Assembly (NCBI GenBank): GCA_016748015.1 | Contig: JAAOMT010000708.1 | Span: 332,051 to 396,050, forward strand | Length of the DNA: 64,000 bases | Direction of reading: 5' to 3' | Origin: Geosiphon pyriformis | Taxonomy: Eukaryota; Glomeromycota; Glomeromycetes; Archaeosporales; Geosiphonaceae | Shown: in pieces, positions 55,661-64,000 of the stretch | Layout: each line of letters begins with the position of its first letter | Numbering within the stretch: the stretch's first letter is position 1 | Notes under the pieces: model-generated | Told to the model about the DNA's origin: nothing | Databases searched by the model: none | What the model saw: only the letters and a program-made list of their open reading frames with translations | Translations under genes and position numbers: made by a program

Positions 55661-57960
55661 AGAATTATCTACATCCAACAAAATTAAAAATTGGCAATAA
55701 TTATATATCAACTAATTTTCAGTTCTTTAAACCAGCCATTAGGATTATGTTCAAAAAATTTAGAAAATGAGTATGCCCAAAACCCAAATTTTCAAATCTA
55801 TTTAAGTCTTTTAGCTACTCCAATAAACAATCTATTTAATAACTTAAAAATTCAAAAAACACTTGTCAATAATATTTTACTTGTTATTATTATGAAAGAC
55901 AAGTTGTTTACCACAATATTTCTTTTTAAACTTAAAGAACCAATAATAATATATCTTCTTAGTAAAGCTGTTCTTAATATTAAACTAATTACTATTATGT
56001 ATACTAATACCAAAATTGATGGTCATTCTATTAAAATAATTTTTGATAACAGATTAGCAAACAGTATTATTACATAACAATTTATGAACTAATTAGATTA
56101 TTGAATTAATTATGCTGTTAACACTAGAATTATTACTACTAATAGAATGATTAAGGCTTTTATTGGCAAAATCAATAATTTTCTAATTGAAGTTAATAGT
56201 ATTATTATGCTCATCAAAGTTTTAATAATAGAAACCATATAATATCAAGCTTTTATTGATAATAACTAGCTGGCTAAAACCAATACTGTGCTTGATTAAA
56301 ACACTTAAAAACTTCAGCTAGCATATATTAGACAACATAATTGGGTTTTAGATATCTGTGGCCACTTTAAAACTACTACAACTACCTAATTACAATCATT
56401 GATCAAATTTAAGAAAAAAAAAGAAATTTATTTGGAAAGTCTATTAAGTATTATGAACCAAAAAAAAACACAATAAGTTATTACTAGTATTTACATAAAA
56501 CAATAAAGACAAAGAAAAAAAAGATAATAAACTACAAGTTACTACTTCTATAAAAAAACTAGCAAGCAATTAAAGTATCTTATACTTAATACTAGTACTA
56601 AAAAAATACTCACTTTATATCTCATTTAAATACATAAATTGCAAAAAAAAGCTTTTATCTATAAGAGCTTGTATATTATCTGAGAATAAATACAAAACAC
56701 ATATCTGTTATTATTATAAAACATATTACCAAAAATAATTTAAATAACTAAAAAGACAAGACAAGTAAAACAACAAATCATGTCTTATTTGTAAAAAGAT
56801 CTTACTTGATAAAAAAATATAAAATGATATTTTTGATTATAAAAAACATGTGATGTATTATGCCAATACATAATTCTTATAAACAATTAGATAAGCTAAA
56901 AAATGTTTTTTAATACTATGTAAAACAAGATTTTTTTATGTTTAGATGATTATTTATATAATGAAAACAAAATCTAACAAATAGTAAGTATTAAAATTAA
57001 AGACACTTTATCTAATAAAATATTGACAATCAAAAACAACCTACTAAAATCTGTTAAAATTATTCTTGTTTTAAATCCAGATATTTTTGTTAATATTATA
57101 AACAACTTAGAACAATTTCATAAATATTATTAAAATCTAGAATTTACTCAAAAAAAGCAAGAGCAGTATTTAAAACAATTAAATATTAAACTTTGTAAAC
57201 ATTGTTTAATTTCTAGTAACTTCAAATATTATAACAATTATAACATTATTTACAATCTATTACTATATATAATCTATTTAATTCTTAAAAAAAAAGAACT
57301 AATTAGTGAATGTGTCTTAAAATCAAAATCGAAATGTAATTACAATTCAGACTTTGATGATAATAACAACAATGGTTTCAATACTATCCACAATAAAAAC
57401 AACAACAATGATAATTAAAACTCCAATAAAAACTCTGAACAATATATCATGCTTTTAAATTTTATAATAAAGCAAAAACTTAAATAATTTAACAATAACA
57501 ATAAAGATATTATGCTAGAATGCATATATAATATTAATATAAAATTTGATTTCAGATATTTTGAAAAAACTGTTATTAGATTGAAATCTTATTTATGCAC
57601 CAGCATAGATTTAAAATTAATATTAGAAATTCTAACAATAATAATAGTACAATTAGTATCTAAATTTAGTTTAGCAAAAAAAGATTAATATTAAAAAAAG
57701 AATAATTGATACAAGATATATAAAAAATATTATTGTAATACTACAAAACAAATTAGAAAAAGCATATACTATTGAACTAAATAAAAGGACAACACAAGCA
57801 ATATTCTTGCTTTTGATAAAAATAATTCAGTTAGTATTAGTAAAAACAAAAAAAAACAGAAATAACAGCAAAAAAAAAAAAAAATTTGAATTTATGAGTA
57901 AAATAAAAATACCAGTCAATATAATAGAAAAAAAAACAATAGATTAAGAAAAAATTATTT
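55661..57960 (+). pseudogene. E8 protease, Cys-cluster and dUTPase relic
   Basis: An open piece at 55691-56077 aligns with E4 protease: YLSLLATPINN, TTIFLFKLKEP, LITIMYTNTKIDGHSIKII, then FDNRLANSIIT at the active site, where LDSGSAGSII is expected. Cys-cluster remnants lie at 56640-56880 and 57190-57250. dUTPase from about 57540: KFDFRYFEKT, LVSKFSLAKK, a degraded motif 3 near 57705, then EFMSK. Catalytic sites are lost. Confidence 0.8.
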
Positions 57961-60900
57961 TTACTTATTAATTAATTTCTATTTTATTATATAACTAATA
58001 TATATTAACTATAAAGAAGAAAATAAAAAATCAATTCCAAATTTTTGAAGTAGATCTTACTATTTGTGAATCAAAAAAAATTGCTATTACTAATTTTTAT
58101 ATATTAGCCAAAAATCATAAACATATTAAGATTTCAATATATAATATAACTAAAAACTTAATAAAAATACTAAGTGAAATTATTATTGAATACTTAAATA
58201 TTAAAGTTGAAGATCAAATACCAATTATTATTCTAAATTTTTTACAACTTTGTGAATATATGAACATCATATTAAAAATCATTTATAAACAAAAAAAATG
58301 TTATTTGCTATAACCAAAACAATTAGAGCAAATAAACTTAAAAAACTTAAACTCACTTCAACATATGTAAATTAAGCTATTATTTAACAATTTTATCAAC
58401 ATTTTTGTAAGTAAAAATGAGTTTGGTAAAACTGACATCATTTAGTACCAGATCAAAATTAAAGATGTAATATCAATTAAACAAAAAGCATACTAAGTAT
58501 TACTTATCAGTCATAAGATTATTTGTTAAAAAATTAACTATATATTAAACAATAGATTAATTTAACTATTAATAAGTCCATAGTCATTACCAGTAGTACT
58601 CATCTAAAAAAAATGGAAAGATTTGCTTTTTTGTGAATTATAAAAAATTCAACAGTATTATTTATAAAGACAGTTATCTAATTTTACAAATCCAAGAGTT
58701 ATTTGATGTTTTTAGAAGAAAAAAATAGTTTTTAACATTAAATTTAAATAGTAATTATTGGCAAGTAACCATAAATTTAGCTGACAAGAAAAAAACAGCA
58801 TTTACTATCAAAAAAAAACTTTGAATTTAATATTATGTCTTTTGGCTTAATTAATGTTTCAGTTATTTTTTAATAGTTAATAGAAGTTGTTTATATTAGA
58901 TTACTATAAAAATCAATAGCAGTTTACCTAAATAACACCAATGTATTCTTCAAAACATTCAATAACTATCTCTACTATCTTCAATAAGTGTTCAAAAAAT
59001 TAAAAAAAGCAGAATTAAAATTAAATATTACTAAGTGTTTCTTTGAAAAAACTGAATTCAAGTTTTTAAGACATGTTTTAAGCAAAGATAGCATTAAAAC
59101 AGATTTAAATAAAATTAAGATAGTTAAAAACTTTTCAGTAATAATAAACTTAACAGAACTAAAAGTATTTTTAAGATTTTTTGGATATTACTGTTACTTT
59201 ATTCAGAATTTTTTCAAATTGGTTTAATTACTATATTAGCTCTAAACAAAAAACACTAAATATAAATAAACTGAAAAACAACAAAAAAGTTTTAATACAT
59301 TAAGAAGAAAGCTTATTCAAGCTCTAATATTAATTTACTTAAATCATAGCAATTCATTTATTATTACTACTAATGTATTAGATCAAGCATTGAAAGCTAT
59401 ATTATTACAAAAAAAATCAAATGAATAAGAATATCTAATGGTATATGTTAGCCAAAGTTTAAGTTCAGCTAAAAAAAACCATAGAACTCCAATACTAGAA
59501 CATTTAGCTATTTATTAGGCTATTATCAAATAAAAAAAATACTTAAACCAAAAATTTAATATATATACTGATTACAAAAGATTAATATCAATTTAAAAAC
59601 AAAAATTTAAAGATAATTACCATATAAGATAAAAAATAGAACTATTATTATTTAATTATACAATATATTATAAAAAAAAAAAAAAAATGCTGATGATTTG
59701 TTACAAATAAGACAAATCTAAAAACATTTTAACCCAAAAATATAACAAAAAATAAACACACAAAATATTAACAACTTTAATATTATATGAATACTTAATA
59801 GTTTAAAAAAAATTATCTTAAAAAGAACAAAACAACATAAAACAACAATCAAAATATTTTATTATTTACCAAAATATACTATATTAGAAAAACAGAAAAA
59901 ATTCAAACCAACTACTCAAAGTAATTACAAAACCAAAAAAAGAAACAATACTGTTCAATATGTACTTAGATCTAATTGCAGAATATTTTCATAAAGAAGC
60001 AATTATAGAAAAAATCAAAAAAGATATTATTGGCTATTAATATATTTAGACATTATTTAATATGTTTAAAATTGTGATGTTTATTAAAAAAAAAAACTCA
60101 ATAAACCACTAAAACCAATTAAAATAAAACAACTATTTGATTAAATTAGAATTAACTTAGTAGAACTATTAACAATAACTAACAGAAACAACTAATACAT
60201 AACAATAATTATAAACTATTTTACAAAATAGCCAAAAGCTAAAGCCATTTAAAAAACAGATGCAAAATTTGTAGCCAAATTCATATACCAAAATTTGATT
60301 TATTGACATAAAAGTCCAAAAAAATTGTTATCAAACCAAGAAACTTATTTTGTAAACAGAACATTAACAAAATTAAGTCAAAAATTTAAAATTAAAAAAC
60401 TATTATTATTTTTATATTATTTACAAACAAATAGCTTAGTTAAAAAGTTTAATAAAATATTGTGTAAAACAATAGTCAAGATTAGCTAAAAAAACCAGAA
60501 TAAATGAAATTTGTTTATACTATCAGCATTATTTGCTTATTAAATAATAAAACAAGATACTATACAAACAACACTATTTGAACTACTCTATAATAGAACA
60601 ACAATATTACCAGTTGAAATAAAAATCAATACATATCTAATTAAACCAATAATAGAAGTTAACTTTCAAAAAACATTACTAAAAAGAACATATAACTTAA
60701 TAAAAACTTTAAAAAATAAAAAATAGCTAATAATATACAAAAATTACAAAAAAAATAAAAAAAATAACATAACAACCAGTTATTAGATAAACCAGTCAAA
60801 TTTAGAATTAAATACAAATTATTCTTATATTATACCAAAGCAAAAAAACAATAAAGTGAAAAGTTTAACTTCAAATGAAATAATTTATTTTATATTGAAA

Positions 60901-61115
60901 AAATTTTAGGAAATAAAGCTTATAAATTAAGATAGAACAACAAAATTTAATCAAAGCAGTACATAGTAATTAACTGAAATTATATTACAATATAATATTA
61001 TTATTTATTAATAATATTCTACAACTAAAAGTACAAGAAATATTAATTAAACCAAATAAGATTTTATGAGATTTGAAATTAATTATAATTATTAAAGAAA
61101 ACACAAAAAGTAAAT
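57961..61115 (+). pseudogene. E8 linker, RT, RNase H and integrase relic
   Basis: The linker near 58045 (DLTICESKKIAITNFYI) and pre-RT motif (NFINIFVSKNEFGKTD) are clear. RT: LNLNSNYWQVTINLADKKKTAF, VYLNNTNVFFKTF, and the open piece 58988-59227 (LKLNITKCFFEKTEFKFLRHVLS). RNase H (59340-59700) and integrase (59760-61115) are followed only by alignment to E4, with stops throughout. No catalytic DDE is preserved. Confidence 0.8.
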
Positions 61116-61168
61116 TAAGATAAAAGTATATAAAAACACAATATATGTAACAAAAGCAACAGTAAAAG

Positions 61169-61798
61169 ATGGAAATTCCAGACCACATTTACATAATAAT
61201 ACAACAATTGTTTTAAACCATAAATTAACAATAATTAAACATAGAAATTATCATTAATTACTAAACAATTTATTATAAAAACACAAAAAAACAAATATTA
61301 TTTTATATTAGCAACCACAAAACTAAACAAAGCACTAGTTAAATAAGATGATAAGAAAAGTAAAAAATACTTTTGAAAAAATATTAATTACTATTCTAAT
61401 AAAAGAATTAACTAAAAAAACTGAAAGCTATAAATAGAACAATTTTCAATAGTATACTGATACTATTAGTTGAAACAAAAGCTAAATATTCAAGAATTAT
61501 ATACTAATAAATCCAAAAAAATGTTTAATTAAAAAATAATACAATAAATTAAAAACTTTATCAGAAAAAAAATAAGTTTTATACTATATATTAAAACAAA
61601 TTATTAACTATATACTGTATTTTAAAATTATTCAAAAATATTACTACATTCAAAAATAAAAACAATAACTATTAACAGTGAAAAAGAATAACCAATTTTT
61701 AATTTGAAGACATAAAAACCAGAATTAAATAAATAATATTAAAAAAAAAAGTAATAAACTTAATTTAAAATAAGAATTTCAATAGAGCTTAATATTAA
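61169..61798 (+). pseudogene. E8 ORF3 relic
   Basis: ATG 61169 begins MEIPDHIYIIIQQLF, matching E4 MEIPDYIHTIAQQLFQ. Later landmarks are IEIIIN, the aromatic motif YxYYxLKQKLNIQELY and a degraded RAQY end before TAA 61796. It is the sixth copy of this gene in the window. It shows the ORF was present in the ancestor of family B before E4 and E8 separated. Confidence 0.72.
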
Positions 61799-61810
61799 AG
61801 AAAAAAATAT

Positions 61811-62599
61811 TATTATTCATAAAAAAAGAGTACAAGAAAAAGATAAAAAAAACAAATTATAAAATAGACCAATAGAAGAATAGTACTTAATAAGTAATTA
61901 TATTTTTAAGAAATTATAGCATATTTTCAAAAATAAGCACATTTTTAAAAAGTAGCATAAAAAAAAAGTAAAAATATGTAGAATTTTGTATAACATAAAT
62001 TATGTATATATAGTGAGTATATTAAAAGCAAAAAAAACAGAACAGTAATTAAAAACAAGTAATTATTAAATACTTTTTCTTTTAAAAAATAGTTTTCTAT
62101 AACTTAAAATGGAATCATATTCATATTAATAAAAATATTTATTATCATTTAATTTATGTTTTTATTGCTTAATTAAGAAATATTAATTACTTTTGCACTA
62201 TCAATAACTTATGTTAATAAAATCTGATATTTAACTATACTAGATCAATAGCTCTTAATTACAACTATTGATGGAATACTAATTTTTTTTATTTTTTTTT
62301 ATTTTTTTTTTGTTGTTTACTAATTAATATTAAGAATAGCTTGGTAAAAAATTTGTAAAACAAAAGTAGAAACTTTAAAGATAGCTTATTAAAAGAGCAT
62401 AACTGTTAAAATAAACTGGCCATTATACTAAAAAAAAAATTTATAAAAGAAATCATTAATTGAATCTTTGTTTATTATATAAAAAACTTAATTACCTTTA
62501 GATTAAAAATTTTTAGAAGTCACTATTATTGATAGCTATTAAGTATTAAGTTATAAATTTGTTATTTATTCTAATACTTCAAATAATTATCTATAATAC
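61811..62599 (+). repeat. E8 3' LTR (decayed family B)
   Basis: Starts TATTATTCATAA, ends ATCTATAATA. Preceded by an A-rich purine run. Layout as in the 5' LTR, with TATATATAG near 62004 and a long TTTTATTTTTTTT run near 62282-62312. The right flank is CTGG (62600-62603), while the left flank of the element is CCAG. Confidence 0.84.
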
Positions 62600-62603
62600 T
62601 GGC

Positions 62604-63190
62604 TAATTTTATTGTGTATTTGATATATTCTACTTTTTTCATTTAGCAAACATTTTTCTGGATGGCTTTATTGATTAAGACTGTGACAAAATTATTAATC
62701 ATTTTGGTATTGTGTAGATAATAATAGAGTTTGTTAAAAATATTGATATATATTATATTAAAAAGTATTTTTTGTCTGACTTTTTTAGAGATTAATAAAG
62801 CATATTGGCAAGTTTAATTATATACTTTTTTTCTTATTACAACATTAATTCAGTTGTATTTCTTTGGTAATAATTTTTTACATATAAGACAAAATGTATT
62901 ATTCTATTTTTTGTTTTGTTTTGTTTTGGGCTGTCAAATTATTCTCAGTAGTAGGTCTTATAGTAATAGCAAATACAAATTTTATATTTTTTTTTAAGTA
63001 ATATGTAAGCTTTTATTAATAAAAACATTTTGTTGTAATTTTTGTATCTGAATAAAATATATGATAGTTGCTTATTTGGTTCTGATTTTGAATATAGCAC
63101 ATACTAATTATTAACTGGTTTGGTTGTAAAAATAGATTGTTAACTGATTTTTTTAATTATAATAATATTGGTATAATATAAATAGTTCAA
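62604..63190 (-). pseudogene. E7 Cys-cluster domain relic (minus)
   Basis: E7 continues to the right of E8. The minus strand reads IKYTIKLA, then upstream the equivalent of E2 8570-8700: CTTGCCAATATGCTTTATTAATCTC against E2 CCTGCCAATATGCTTTATCAATTTC. The first cysteine pairs can be followed to about 63000. Homology to protease further right is not convincing, so the 63190 limit is approximate. Confidence 0.7.
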
Positions 63191-63214
63191 ATAACTGCTT
63201 TGTTTCTTCAGCCT

Positions 63215-63382
63215 AAAGTTTTAATTAAATTAAACTAAACCAAACTTTGAGTGTTGTTTAAGTTTAATTTAAATTATGAACCAAATTTAAATTAAACCAA
63301 TTTTTTAAAGTAAGTTCAGTTTAAGTTTGGTATTAAACTTTTTTAACAAGTTTAAGTTTGGTTTAACTTTAATTCAAAGTTT
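63215..63382. repeat. Fold-back repeat of TTTAAGTTTGGTTTAA units
   Basis: Outer arms of about 33 bases are imperfect inverted repeats; an exact core AAACCAAACTT (63237-63247) pairs with AAGTTTGGTTT (63354-63364). The inside holds further direct and inverted copies of AAGTTTGGT and ACCAAATTTAAATT. No ORF. It could be a MITE-like insertion into E7 or a degenerate simple repeat; no target duplication is evident. Confidence 0.5.
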
Positions 63383-64000
63383 AAAAACTTATTCAAATTT
63401 AATAAAATTAAAAAAAATATAACTTGTATTATTTGTTTATTAATCATTACTTTGTTTAATTACTATAATCAGTTAAAAAAATATATAAAATTATACATGT
63501 ATAACAACTTCACTTTTCAACTTACCAAAATGAATTTATTGTTAGTATTATTCAATGTTATTAAAGATTCAAAATTCAAAATAACAAAATTTAATAATTC
63601 AAATAATTCAAATATTAATATATTTGGTAAATGTAGTTTTTAGAGTAAAGTATAAGACTATTTTAATAAGTTTGAGTAAATAAAAAAAAAACCAGCCAAA
63701 TATACAGTCCTAAAATATGTGTATAAACTATTTTTTTGTAGAATTATAAATATTACTAAATCTTTATGGCACTATTTAAAGGCTTTTTATTAGACAGTAT
63801 ATATTACAACAGAAAAATATCATAAAAAAAAGCAAAATATTCAGAAAAATTGTGAATTAATTAAAAAAATGTTTTAATGAGTAAAATTGTTATTTTTTTT
63901 ATAATTTTTGGCCAATTTAATTAAAAAACTGCTCTAGTTTTTTGTAATAACTGTTATTAATGTTGATAATAAAAAACTTGTGATATTATTACTATTTGGC
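63383..64000. other. A/T-rich sequence, nothing identified
   Basis: No retroelement domain, LTR end or RNA gene recognised. The 63-codon ORF at 63452-63643 is Asn/Lys/Leu-rich, lacks any motif, and is the kind expected by chance at this base composition. It may be more of E7 beyond recognition, or older genomic DNA. Confidence 0.45.

Larger units (their letters stand above)
51969..62599 (+). mobile_element. E8: very decayed Ty3-type element (family B) nested in E7
   Basis: Both LTRs are present (51969-52808 and 61811-62599) and the whole internal region aligns with E4: gag, protease, Cys-cluster, dUTPase, RT, RNase H, integrase, ORF3. Nearly all mutable G:C pairs have become A:T. E7 sequence is continuous on both sides: FDYKD on the left, and KYTIKLA (minus) on the right. 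The element carries a young solo LTR at 53607-54448. Confidence 0.88.

Noticed and set aside
63452-63643. The 63-residue ORF near the right edge as a gene
   Set aside because: Low-complexity Asn/Lys/Leu composition, no motif, and such ORFs arise by chance at this base composition.
1-64000. tRNA, rRNA or other structural RNA genes
   Set aside because: I found no cloverleaf-like G+C-rich block or rRNA-like conserved sequence; the G+C-rich blocks are E1, E2, the LINE and the solo LTR.

Overview
This window holds no ordinary host gene that I can recognise. It is a deep nest of retrotransposons. At least eight Ty3-type LTR retrotransposons, four further solo LTRs and one LINE are inserted into one another. 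The very A+T-rich background, the LINE with an RRM/zinc-knuckle ORF1 and an endonuclease-RT-RNase H ORF2, and the heavy C-to-T/G-to-A decay of old copies suggest a large, repeat-rich and probably cytosine-methylated fungal genome. An arbuscular mycorrhizal fungus (Glomeromycotina, Gigaspora-like) is my best guess. The organism is inference; the sequence contains no taxonomic marker gene.

Layout. E1 (1-5009, minus; young; its pol 3' part and other LTR lie off the left edge) sits inside the 5' LTR of E2 (5010-14578, plus). E2 sits inside the pol gene of E3a (14579-19356, plus; 5' half off the window). E3a and E4 (19439-29480, plus, complete with both LTRs) both interrupt the RT gene of E5 (19357-19438 and 29481-33474, plus). 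E5 lies in E6 (33475-39578, plus), which also carries two solo LTRs (33871-34807 and 36838-37775). After a 168-base unassigned gap comes E7 (minus; 39747-42617, 49353-51968 and 62600 to about 63190), split by a comparatively fresh LINE (42618-49352, minus) and by E8 (51969-62599, plus). E8 is very decayed and itself holds a fresh solo LTR (53607-54448, minus). The last 800 bases hold a fold-back repeat and unassigned A/T-rich sequence.

The LTR elements share one unusual plan: gag with a CCHC knuckle; aspartic protease; a cysteine-cluster domain; a trimeric-type dUTPase with all five motifs; a beta-rich linker; reverse transcriptase; RNase H; integrase; then a separate downstream ORF of about 220-270 codons (ORF3) between integrase and the 3' LTR. 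ORF3 is recognisable in six copies (E2, E3a, E4, E5, E6, E8), its 3' end is recognisable in E7, and it matches no family I know. The dUTPase inserted between protease and RT, and ORF3, are the best candidates for an undescribed system.

Decay tracks nesting. E1 and the LINE are nearly intact. E2 is broken by a few dozen stops. E3a, E4 and E5 are broken further. E6, E7 and E8 are almost pure A/T relics. Stops replace Trp, Gln and Arg codons through C-to-T or G-to-A changes, with few indels. Each LTR family has its own U3 tandem-repeat array, while the R/U5 half keeps the same order of potential stem-loops and a pyrimidine tract.
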